A stretch of 8,553 nt of DNA from assembly GCA_021777365.1 (NCBI GenBank), contig JAJYDP010000180.1, positions 1-8,553 on the forward strand, given 5' to 3'. The stretch comes from Chloroflexota bacterium. Its GTDB lineage: Bacteria; Chloroflexota; Limnocylindria; Limnocylindrales; CSP1-4. Under the pieces are notes generated by a model. The model searched no databases. It was not told the origin of the DNA and was given only the letters and a program-made list of their open reading frames with translations. Both the position numbers and the translations under genes were made by a program. The first letter of the stretch is position 1, and every line of letters starts with the position of its first letter. Positions 1-5,388 of the stretch are shown here, one piece after another.

Positions 1-741
1 CAGCCAGTCGTAGAGGGGCCGGTGCGCCTCGAACTCCAGGGTGCAGATGGAGTGCGTGATGCCCTCGATCGCGTCGGACTGGCCGTGCGCGAAGTCGTAC
101 GTCGGGTAGACGCACCACGCGTCACCGGTGCGCGGATGCGCGGCATGCACGATCCGGTACAGCACCGGGTCCCGCAGGTTGATGTTCGGAGATGCCATGT
201 CGATCCTGGCGCGCAGCACCCGCGCGCCGTTGGGGAACTCGCCCTTCCGCATCCGTTCGAACAGCTCGAGGCTCTCCTCGACGGGCCGGTTACGCCAGGG
301 GCTGTTCCGGCCGGGTTCGGTGAGCGTGCCGCGGTGCGCTCGGATCTCGTCGGCCGAGAGGTCGTCCACGTAGGCCTTGCCGGCCCGGATCAGGTGGAGG
401 GCCCAGTCGTAGAGCTGCTCGAAGTAGTCGGACGCGAAGTAGAGGTGCCCGCCCCAGTCGAACCCGAGCCAGCGCACGTCCGCCTGGATCGCGTCGATGT
501 ACTCCTGCTCCTCCTTGACGGGGTTCGTGTCGTCGAAGCGCAGGTGACAGCGGCCGCCGAACTCGCGCGCGATGCCGAAGTTGAGGCAGATCGACTTGGC
601 GTGACCGATGTGCAGGTAGCCGTTCGGCTCCGGTGGGAAGCGGGTGACGATCGTCTCGTGCCTGCCGTCCCGCACGTCGGCGGCCACGATCTCACGGATG
701 AAATCGCCTCGTTCCGGCGAGGTCGAGGTCTGGATGCTCAC
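1..741 (-). CDS. glnS: Glutaminyl-tRNA synthetase, N-terminal 247 residues (3' end beyond left edge)
   Basis: Charges tRNA-Gln with glutamine in the cytoplasm, using ATP (class I aminoacyl-tRNA synthetase). Seen: the N-terminal catalytic domain carries [16 protein letters not shown] at residues 36-51, the class I HIGH signature in its GlnRS/GluRS form. It is followed by [16 protein letters not shown] and by the GlnRS-type stretches [10 protein letters not shown] and [20 protein letters not shown]. The latter favours GlnRS over a bacterial GluRS. About 250 of roughly 550 residues are present; the KMSKS region and the anticodon-binding barrels lie outside the window. The start is GTG at 741-739, the only start that gives the usual short N-terminal lead-in ([18 protein letters not shown]). 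A GGGAG-like ribosome site lies about 8 nt upstream. The gene is preceded on the same strand by tRNA-Gln(CUG), 193 bp away. Presence of GlnRS implies direct charging rather than sole use of the GatCAB amidation route. Confidence 0.96.
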   Translation of the reverse strand, partial: MSIQTSTSPERGDFIREIVAADVRDGRHETIVTRFPPEPNGYLHIGHAKSICLNFGIAREFGGRCHLRFDDTNPVKEEQEYIDAIQADVRWLGFDWGGHLYFASDYFEQLYDWALHLIRAGKAYVDDLSADEIRAHRGTLTEPGRNSPWRNRPVEESLELFERMRKGEFPNGARVLRARIDMASPNINLRDPVLYRIVHAAHPRTGDAWCVYPTYDFAHGQSDAIEGITHSICTLEFEAHRPLYDWL

Positions 742-934
742 GTGGCAGCGGCTCCCGTCTCGCGGCTCATGAAGACACGGCTCGCGCGGCGGCTGCTCGA
801 CACGACACGCGCGCTACGCAACTGGATCGTCGAGCGGCTCGACGTTACCTCGCCCAGCCCGCACCGCGGGAAGTGGGAGGACGGCGGAACCGGTGACGAG
901 TGCCGCTCCGACAGGGCCCGTTCGTGCTGATAGG
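742..934 (-). promoter_or_regulatory. Spacer/leader between tRNA-Gln and glnS, with small hairpins
   Basis: This 193-bp spacer lies between the tRNA-Gln 3' end and the glnS GTG. It must hold either the glnS promoter or a read-through leader. Seen: a perfect 7-bp hairpin (CGTCGAG at 828-834, CTCGACG at 838-844), a 5-bp GC hairpin (858-862 with 866-870), and a TANNNT hexamer (TAACGT on the minus strand, 847-842) that could be a -10 element but has no clear -35 partner. I find no T-box core on the sense strand. A plus-strand open frame (768-930) and a 10-codon minus-strand frame whose TGA overlaps the glnS GTG are present, but neither is a convincing gene. Confidence 0.25.
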
Positions 935-1009
935 TGGCTGGCGAGGAAGGATTCGAACCTTCAATCCCCTGATCCAGAGTCAGGTGCCTTACCGTTAGGC
1001 CACTCGCCA
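935..1009 (-). tRNA. tRNA-Gln, anticodon CUG (reads CAG), CCA encoded
   Basis: A complete cloverleaf folds on the minus strand. The acceptor stem pairs TGGCGAG (1009-1003) with CTCGCCA (945-939). The D arm contains GCCTAACGGTAAGGC. The anticodon stem CCTGA/TCAGG closes the 7-nt loop CTCTGGA, giving anticodon CTG. The T arm is GAAGG-TTCGAAT-CCTTC. The discriminator base is G (938), followed by an encoded CCA (937-935). Length is 72 nt plus CCA. The anticodon with U33 and G37 is standard for tRNA-Gln. The gene lies directly upstream of, and on the same strand as, the glutaminyl-tRNA synthetase that would charge it. Confidence 0.96.
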
Positions 1010-1017
1010 GTGCAAGC

Positions 1018-1035
1018 CTGCGGATGATACCGCAG
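1018..1035 (-). promoter_or_regulatory. Candidate -10 region of the tRNA-Gln gene inside a 6-bp inverted repeat
   Basis: On the minus strand the hexamer TATCAT (1029-1024) matches the -10 consensus at 5 of 6 positions (TATAAT) and ends 14 nt before the tRNA 5' end, so transcription would begin about 7 nt ahead of the mature tRNA. It sits exactly between the arms CTGCGG (1018-1023) and CCGCAG (1030-1035). I see no good -35 hexamer at the usual spacing. Inference only. Confidence 0.4.
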
Positions 1036-1092
1036 CGTGTCGCGCCGAGCGTGGCCGAGCACAGTCCACGCGGTTCCCGCTCGGGCCTGGCG

Positions 1093-1299
1093 CACGGCGT
1101 TGCGGTCGAGGTCGGCGAACGAGCGGTGGCCCGCGAAGCCCAGGGTGAGGCCCATCTCGGCGAGGAACGAGCGGATCACGTGCTCGACGCCGCCCGCGAC
1201 ATAGCCGAAGGCCTTGTCGTCGAGTACCTCGCGGGCATTCGGCTCGAGATCGTCCGCCGTCGTGGGCGGATCGGGACGCACTCCGCCGGCCCCGGACAC
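1093..1299 (-). pseudogene. Remnant of an FMN-dependent alpha-hydroxy-acid oxidase / lactate 2-monooxygenase-like gene, ends fused, middle deleted
   Basis: The minus-strand frame reads ADDLEPNAREVLDDKAFGYV from 1257, followed by AGG. This resembles the N-terminal opening of the FMN-dependent alpha-hydroxy-acid dehydrogenase/oxidase family (DLE..A...L...AF.Y.AGG). It continues without a break into VEHVIRSFLAEMGLTLGFAG and HRSFADLDRNAV, which resembles the family's extreme C-terminus (GVEHVLR..LAELDLT..L.G..S...L). Only about 57 family-like residues remain of a normal 360-400. The TIM barrel with the FMN site and catalytic His/Arg is absent, so the product cannot be an oxidase. A possible GTG start is at 1299-1297. 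No stop follows the family-like part; the frame runs on through the tRNA promoter into the tRNA gene. Most likely an in-frame internal deletion followed by loss of the natural stop. Family assignment is from memory of the consensus, not from a search. Confidence 0.6.
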
Positions 1300-1366
1300 G
1301 CAGGTGGCGGTCTGGCAGCTGGCCCGCCATGGCCGGAGCCACACACGCCCGGAGTATCGTTGATAT

Positions 1367-1636
1367 GTGAAGGGCGATCGAGTCGAGGCAGTGGTCGACA
1401 CCGGACAGGGGGTCCAGACCTTCGAGATCGTCGCCACGCGGGCCGGCCGCCGCATCGAGGTCGTCACCTCCCGCGGGGTGGTCGAGGTGCGCGAGGTGAC
1501 CCGCACCGGCCAGCCGGTGCGCACGGGTCGCTTCATGACCAGCCGGCTGATCGCCCTGGTGGAACATCCCGCGCTGGACGAGCGGGGCCGGGTCGAGGTG
1601 ACCACGCAACACCGCATCCAGCGGGACCGCGGTTAG
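1367..1636 (+). CDS. Small conserved-looking protein of unknown function, 89 aa
   Basis: I do not recognise a family. The frame has strong G/C bias at third positions and a balanced acidic/basic/Val composition typical of a real soluble protein. Alternating short hydrophobic runs (VEAVVDTG, TFEIVATRAG, IEVVTSRGVVEVREV, LIALVEHP) suggest a mainly beta fold. There is no signal peptide or membrane segment. The start is taken as GTG at 1367; an ATG two bases earlier is followed at once by TGA. A GGAG lies 12 nt upstream, rather far. A TANNNT hexamer (TATCGT, 1355-1360) ends 6 nt before the GTG, so a leaderless transcript is possible. The gene diverges from the oxidase remnant. Its stop codon (1634-1636) lies in the loop of a long inverted repeat. 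Confidence 0.65.
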   Translation: MKGDRVEAVVDTGQGVQTFEIVATRAGRRIEVVTSRGVVEVREVTRTGQPVRTGRFMTSRLIALVEHPALDERGRVEVTTQHRIQRDRG

Positions 1637-1665
1637 GGAAGCCCGCCGCGGACGCGCTGGATGCG
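1613..1665. terminator. Long composite hairpin between convergent genes, probable bidirectional terminator
   Basis: A perfect 11-bp inverted repeat (CGCATCCAGCG at 1613-1623, CGCTGGATGCG at 1655-1665) encloses a second 6-bp pair (CCGCGG at 1627-1632 and 1646-1651), with a 13-nt apical loop containing the stop codon of the 89-aa gene. It lies between that gene (ends 1636) and the convergent MFS gene (ends 1687), the right place for a two-way terminator. There is no T-run on either side, so a standard intrinsic terminator is not proven. Confidence 0.45.
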
Positions 1666-1686
1666 CCGCTCCCTCGGGTCAGGCAG

Positions 1687-2949
1687 TCAGCGCGAGGCGA
1701 CCGTGGCCACCCTCGCGGCGACCTCCTCCTCCGGTGGCAGCCCGCGGAAGAATCCCCAGTAGAGCGCGGCGTTCGCCAGCTGCAGGGCCCCGGCGATGAT
1801 GAACGGCAGCGACAGGCTGACCTCGTCGAACAGGTAGCCCGCGGCGAGCGGGGCGACCGCCATGGTCGCCTGGCTCGGCAGGTTCGACAGCGCACCCACC
1901 GCCGCACGCTCTCCCGGGTCGGCCATCGCCAGGACGTACGACTGGCGCAGCGGCATCCCGATTCGCTGCACGACCATGCGGACCAGGTACACCCCGCCTG
2001 CCGCCAGAAACGACGGTGCCATCACCATCGGAACCAGCAGCACTGCCTGCACCACCCGCACCATGGTCACCGTGCGGACGAGCCCCCAGCGACGGGCAAA
2101 CCCGGCCGCCGTGAGCGTCGATGCCGCGGTCGCCGCATTGATCACGGCGAAGAGCACGCCGATCTGCCCGGGCCCGACGCCGTAGCGGCGGAAGAACCAG
2201 TAGGTCACGAACGGCCCGAACATCCCGACCGCCAGGCCGTTGACGCTGTTGGTCGCCCAGAGGCGCATCAGCAGGGGCATCGAGCGCCGCGGGAGCTGGA
2301 GCCCCCGGCCACGGCCGTCTGCGGACGGCGCCCGCCGGGGCTCCTGGAGACCCAGCGCCAGGAGGCCGGCCGCGGCGGCGAGCACTGCCGTGGCGAGGAA
2401 CGGGAGGCGGAACGCCACGGTCGCCGCCTCGCCACCCGGCCCTCCCTGGCCGGCCAGCAGCGCGAGCGGTCCGCCGATAAGCGCGCCCACGCTCGATGCG
2501 AACGCGAGCCGGCCGAACGCGATGTTCCGTCGCACCGGGGGCGTGATCTCGGTCACCAGCGCCTGTTCGGCCGGCTGATACGGCCCCACCATGCCCGCGC
2601 CGGCGCCCGCCCCCCGGCCGAAGCTCCCCACCGAGGCCGCGAGGAACAGCAGAGCCGGTGTGCGCGAGAACGCGAACACGACCCCCGCCAGGGCCGCCAG
2701 CAGGGGCACGGCGACCAGGAACGGCTTGCGACCGACACGATCCGACGCGAGGCCGATCGCGGTCGACAGTACGGCAGTCGCGATTCCCACGGCGACCGCG
2801 AGCTCGCCCAGCTGCAGCGCGCTGAAGCCGATCATGGCCACGTACACGGGAACCATCACGCCGGCGAGCGCGCGCGACGCGCTCATGAACACGCGCGCGG
2901 CGATCACGATGGTGAGGTTGCGGTTGCGGGGACGGTGGACGCGGATCAC
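1687..2949 (-). CDS. Major facilitator superfamily (MFS) transporter, about 420 aa
   Basis: An inner-membrane secondary transporter; the substrate cannot be told from sequence. Seen: about 12 hydrophobic segments in two halves separated by a basic central loop (about residues 205-223). The MFS motif A between TM2 and TM3 is GLASDRVGRK (about residues 66-75), and a degenerate counterpart GFARRWGLVRT lies in the second half (about 283-293). The short C-terminal tail after the last TM is LPPEEEVAARVATVASR. The start is GTG at 2949, giving the short basic lead-in VIRVHRPRNRNL before TM1. The frame stays open a further 83 codons upstream, but that stretch is Arg/Pro/Ala-rich and unlike a transporter N-terminus. 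No strong ribosome site is visible. The gene stands alone on its strand, converging on the 89-aa gene and diverging from the barrel-protein gene. Drug or sugar efflux is possible, but no motif decides. Confidence 0.9.
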   Translation of the reverse strand: MIRVHRPRNRNLTIVIAARVFMSASRALAGVMVPVYVAMIGFSALQLGELAVAVGIATAVLSTAIGLASDRVGRKPFLVAVPLLAALAGVVFAFSRTPALLFLAASVGSFGRGAGAGAGMVGPYQPAEQALVTEITPPVRRNIAFGRLAFASSVGALIGGPLALLAGQGGPGGEAATVAFRLPFLATAVLAAAAGLLALGLQEPRRAPSADGRGRGLQLPRRSMPLLMRLWATNSVNGLAVGMFGPFVTYWFFRRYGVGPGQIGVLFAVINAATAASTLTAAGFARRWGLVRTVTMVRVVQAVLLVPMVMAPSFLAAGGVYLVRMVVQRIGMPLRQSYVLAMADPGERAAVGALSNLPSQATMAVAPLAAGYLFDEVSLSLPFIIAGALQLANAALYWGFFRGLPPEEEVAARVATVASR

Positions 2950-3303
2950 GACCCGACGGTCATGAGGCCTGACTGCACCTCCGCATTGTCGTCTCGGGTG
3001 CCCGCTTCCGTCCTGCGCCGACCGGCGCCGGGATGCGCGCGTCGCGGATGCCGTGTAGGATGCGCGGGCCGTGAACCTGCGGCCACACACGCGCTCGCAG
3101 GTTCCGTGCATCGTCTGGCCGGGCTCGGCAGCGGGAGGTAGCGTCGCACATGCGGCGCTCGGGGCACGTTTCCCCCGCCGAACGACCCGCGGGATCATGT
3201 CATCGTTCCCGCGATCCCCGGCCCGGCACCGGAGCCGCGCTGACCCGCGTGCGGCAGGTGCCCGCTAGGGGAGAAGACCACGCGACCACAGCGGATCCGT
3301 CCG
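2950..3303. other. 354-bp divergent intergenic region with structured leader for the barrel-protein gene
   Basis: No convincing gene. Hairpins seen on the plus strand: (1) GAACCTGCG (3073-3081) with CGCAGGTTC (3096-3104), 9 bp, 14-nt loop; (2) CGCGGGA (3188-3194) with TCCCGCG (3207-3213), 7 bp, 12-nt loop; (3) a nested stem, GGCACC (3225-3230) with GGTGCC (3257-3262) enclosing GCCGC (3234-3238) with GCGGC (3251-3255). A purine-rich GGGGAGAAG (3268-3276) follows, the best ribosome-site match here, yet it is 27 nt from the TTG chosen for the next gene. A TAGGAT hexamer (3056-3061) could be a -10 element for a transcript starting near 3068. It would then have a leader of about 235 nt containing all three hairpins. 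I could not match it to a known riboswitch. Confidence 0.4.
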
Positions 3304-4275
3304 TTGCGGTTCCCTGCCCTCCACGACCCCGGTCGGTCCGGTACAGGGAACGCGACGAGACCAACCCGCCTGGGCAACGCGGCGTCGCACCTCGGGCGCG
3401 CTTCGGCGCACGTCGAGGCTGCCTCGCATCGCCTTGGCAGCAAGTCACGACATCTCGGGGCGTCATCGCTCCGACTCGGCATCGCATCCGCCCGCCTCGG
3501 CGTGGCGTCGGCGCGCTCGTGGACTGCCGGGTCCCGGCGTGCCAGATCGCCACGGCTGATCGTGGCGCTGGGGGCGCTCAGCCTCGCCCTCGTGGCGCGC
3601 CCGGTGGTGGCCGGCATCGCGGCGCCCTGGTCGCCGGCGCCGCCCGGGTCGCCCGCATCCCGTGCGTCAATCGTCCCCCGCCGAGCCGCGCCCCCGCCGT
3701 TCACGACCGCGGTCGCGTACCCCGAGGGCTCGGCGGAGGAGACGCTTGCGTCCCTCACCTTCGGGCTGGGCGCCGGCACGGCGCAGGCGGGCGATGTCGC
3801 GCTGGCGGCACCGACCACGTCCGGCCGGGCGGCGTCCGCACCGACTTCGTCCCCCACCCCCAGGGCCACCCTGCGCAAGGCGCCCGGCAAGACGCCACGG
3901 CCGACCCCTAGACCGACGCCGAAGCCGGCGTCGCATGTCGCGACCGCGGTGTCCCTGGCTGCCAGGAAGCTCGACGGACCGGTGAGAGCGGTCCCGGGGA
4001 TGCCGGCCCCGGAACTGGGCCAGGCCTCCACGTACGGGCCCTTCTATCGGGGCCTGATCGCCGTGCCGCGCCGGGGCCGCTGGCTGGTGCAGATCGTCTG
4101 GCACGGGAGGTACGTGATCCGCCGCACCAACGACTACGGGCCGGATCGACGGCTGTTCCCGAACCGCGTGATCGACCTGGACGTCGCGACGTTCGAGGCG
4201 TTGTCCGGCCAGAGCTGGACTCGCGGCGTGCTGCGGTCGGTGAAGGTCGTGTACCTGCGCTACCTGGGCGCGTGA
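3304..4275 (+). CDS. Membrane-anchored RlpA-like double-psi beta-barrel protein, 323 aa
   Basis: Probable envelope protein with a peptidoglycan-associated double-psi beta-barrel (DPBB) of the RlpA type. Order: an N-terminal region with seven 7-residue repeats (22-70); a basic patch then a hydrophobic segment (about 85-104) that would act as membrane anchor or uncleaved signal; a low-complexity Ala/Pro/Ser/Thr linker with a TPRPTPRPTPKP stretch (about 198-208), as in wall-spanning linkers; then the barrel (about 240-322). Barrel hallmarks are ASTYGPFYRG at the start, RRTNDYGPDRR (matching RlpA V.I.DRGP) and NRVIDLDVATFEALSG (matching R.IDLS..AA..L). The Asp of the NDYGPD motif, the acidic residue of RlpA-type lytic transglycosylases, is kept, but catalysis is unproven. 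The start is uncertain: TTG 3304 is the only upstream in-frame start after a TGA at 3241-3243; GTG 3502 is an alternative that drops nearly all the repeats. The 3' end overlaps the convergent anti-sigma gene by 16 bp. Confidence 0.75.
   Translation: MRFPALHDPGRSGTGNATRPTRLGNAASHLGRASAHVEAASHRLGSKSRHLGASSLRLGIASARLGVASARSWTAGSRRARSPRLIVALGALSLALVARPVVAGIAAPWSPAPPGSPASRASIVPRRAAPPPFTTAVAYPEGSAEETLASLTFGLGAGTAQAGDVALAAPTTSGRAASAPTSSPTPRATLRKAPGKTPRPTPRPTPKPASHVATAVSLAARKLDGPVRAVPGMPAPELGQASTYGPFYRGLIAVPRRGRWLVQIVWHGRYVIRRTNDYGPDRRLFPNRVIDLDVATFEALSGQSWTRGVLRSVKVVYLRYLGA
3367..3513 (+). repeat. Seven tandem 21-bp units coding for a 7-residue repeat
   Basis: In the frame of the barrel gene the units read RLGNAAS, HLGRASA, HVEAASH, RLGSKSR, HLGASSL, RLGIASA and RLGVASA: consensus (R/H)-L-G-x-A-S-x. 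They fill exactly 7 x 21 bp with no interruption. DNA identity between units is moderate while the Leu-Gly and Ser positions are kept, suggesting an old expansion. They lie just before the basic patch and membrane segment. Heptad spacing with one Leu per turn pair is compatible with an amphipathic helix, though Gly next to each Leu argues against a classical coiled coil. Confidence 0.85.
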
Positions 4276-5372
4276 CCGGCCCGGATCGCGAAGCCCGCGA
4301 GGACGACCTGGTGACCGAGCCCCCGCCCCCGGTGCCCCACCGTCTCATGCGCCGTCACCGGCCGCGACGTGCCCCACCGCGCGGCCTCGGGCGTCGCCGT
4401 GGGGGACGGCTCGGCACCTTTGCCGCCGCGGCTCTTCGGCGGCGGAGTGTGCGCGGCCGGCGGGTGCGTGCGCTGCGGCCCGGCCGCCGACCCGGGATTG
4501 CCCGCGGCCGGGGGCGTGGCGTTGCCCGGCGCGGTCCCTGAGCCTGGCGTCGACGAGAGCGAGGGCGAGCCCGAGGCGGCCACCGCGCCCTGCAGCTCGC
4601 CCAGCGCGGCGCGCAGCGCGGCATGGGCCTGAGCGGGCGCGCGCGCCAGCAGCGACGACAACAGCTCCGCGTGCCGATCGAGCGCGCGGGTCAGGCCCGG
4701 CGGCACGGTCCCGGGCGCCGAGGTGTCCGCAGCCGCGACTGTCTGCGAGAGGATCGAGCGGTACGCGCCAACCGCGGCCTCCACCGCGTTCGCGTTGCCG
4801 GCCCCGGCGGCGCTCTCGGCCTCGCTCAGCCGGGCGCCCAGCCGGCCCGTCTCGGCGTTGAACCACGCCGCCGAGCCGGCGGGGGGCAGGGTGAAGGTTT
4901 CGATGTCCAGGCGCGTGGCGTAGAGCGGCCCGCCGGGCCCGCTCGCCGCGAAGGCCGCGCCCGCACCCGAGACCACCAGCGCCGCACCAGCCAGCGCCGC
5001 CGCCATGCGGACCCGGAGCGGTGCGCCGGACCATGGCCAGGTGCGCCCGGCAGCGGCGCCCGCACGGGCCCCAGGGCCCACCGCCACAGCGTCTGTTGCG
5101 CCGGCAGGTCGAGCGTCGGTGGTGGGACCCCAGGCGGCCGCGGCGCGGTCGAACCGGACGACGATCGCCGCGCGTCCTCGGGCGAGCGAGGCCGGATCCG
5201 GCTCGAGCTCGGCGCGGGCGTACTGCTCCAGGGCGCGTTCCACTGGGCTGCTGACGGCCCCGGGGCGGATCTGCCGGGCGTCACGCTGCCGGGCGTCAGG
5301 CTGCCGGGCATCACGTTGCCGGGCGTCAGGCTTCCTGGCGCCCGGTCGCCAGGGCGGCCGCAGGTTGCTCAT
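4260..5372 (-). CDS. Single-pass membrane protein, putative anti-sigma factor (DUF5667-like), 370 aa
   Basis: Probably holds the ECF sigma factor encoded just upstream at the membrane until a signal arrives. Seen: an N-terminal Asp-Ala-Arg-Gln repeat region (about 15-34); a helical stretch VERALEQYARAELEPDPASL (44-63), reminiscent of short cytoplasmic sigma-binding segments; one hydrophobic segment (about 123-143); an extracytoplasmic helical domain (about 148-265) beginning GPLYATRLDIETF and continuing with ETGRLGARLSEAESA, which resembles DUF5667-type domains found beside ECF sigma factors; and a Pro/Ser/Thr/Gly-rich tail (266-350). No zinc-binding HxxxCxxC motif, so it is not a classical ZAS anti-sigma. 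The ATG start at 5372 has GGGAAGG about 8 nt upstream and lies 16 nt after the sigma stop, so translation is probably linked. The last 20-30 residues, overlapping the barrel gene on the other strand, look unconserved. The anti-sigma role is inferred from position and topology. Confidence 0.75.
   Translation of the reverse strand: MSNLRPPWRPGARKPDARQRDARQPDARQRDARQIRPGAVSSPVERALEQYARAELEPDPASLARGRAAIVVRFDRAAAAWGPTTDARPAGATDAVAVGPGARAGAAAGRTWPWSGAPLRVRMAAALAGAALVVSGAGAAFAASGPGGPLYATRLDIETFTLPPAGSAAWFNAETGRLGARLSEAESAAGAGNANAVEAAVGAYRSILSQTVAAADTSAPGTVPPGLTRALDRHAELLSSLLARAPAQAHAALRAALGELQGAVAASGSPSLSSTPGSGTAPGNATPPAAGNPGSAAGPQRTHPPAAHTPPPKSRGGKGAEPSPTATPEAARWGTSRPVTAHETVGHRGRGLGHQVVLAGFAIRAGHAPR
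5271..5345 (-). repeat. 15-bp tandem repeat, four good copies plus a degenerate fifth
   Basis: Units on the plus strand start at 5271, 5286, 5301 and 5316; a fifth, diverged copy is at 5331-5345. The four good units are about 87-100 percent alike and alternate at the last triplet (ACG, AGG, ACG, AGG), so the array is also a 30-bp A-B-A-B duplication. Within the putative anti-sigma gene they encode alternating RDARQ and PDARQ near the N-terminus. Near-identity at DNA level points to recent slippage or unequal recombination. Confidence 0.9.
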
Positions 5373-5388
5373 CGCCGCGCCTTCCCGC

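Noticed and set aside
846..900. T-box-like GGCGGAACCGG near the glnS leader
   Set aside because: The GGAACCG word lies on the plus strand, the wrong strand for glnS, and no specifier stem or complete T-box core is visible.
22..930. Long plus-strand open frame (302 codons)
   Set aside because: It is antisense to glnS, whose HIGH and other motifs are unmistakable; the plus frame is open only because of GC bias. The tail (768-930, starting [16 protein letters not shown]) leaves the glnS shadow but has no ribosome site and no recognisable domain.
1024..3141. Plus-strand open frame of 705 codons
   Set aside because: Antisense to the MFS transporter; its Arg/His/Gly-rich translation has no domain-like structure.
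2949..3198. Upstream start for the MFS transporter adding up to 83 residues
   Set aside because: The extra stretch is low-complexity and unlike MFS N-termini; GTG 2949 gives a normal short lead before TM1.
3071..3268. Possible 65-aa leaderless gene starting GTG 3071 after TAGGAT
   Set aside because: The translation is Arg/Ala/Pro-rich without domain features and spans hairpins better explained as a leader.
3060..3303. c-di-AMP (ydaO) or cobalamin riboswitch upstream of the RlpA-like gene
   Set aside because: GCGCTGACCCGC (3237-3248) recalls a piece of the cobalamin element, and CCGCCGAACGACCC the end of ydaO, but the other conserved blocks (B12 box; GGGGAACCCA and CAGCTAACC) are missing. 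Only an Rfam scan could revive this.
3195..4031. Minus-strand open frame of 278 codons opposite the barrel gene, also showing a heptad pattern
   Set aside because: The repeat pattern is a necessary mirror of the 21-bp units; the plus strand has the conserved barrel domain.
4345..5034. Alternative minus-strand frame of 229 codons within the anti-sigma gene
   Set aside because: Arg/Gly-rich frame shadow; the chosen frame has the membrane segment, a ribosome site and correct spacing to the sigma gene.
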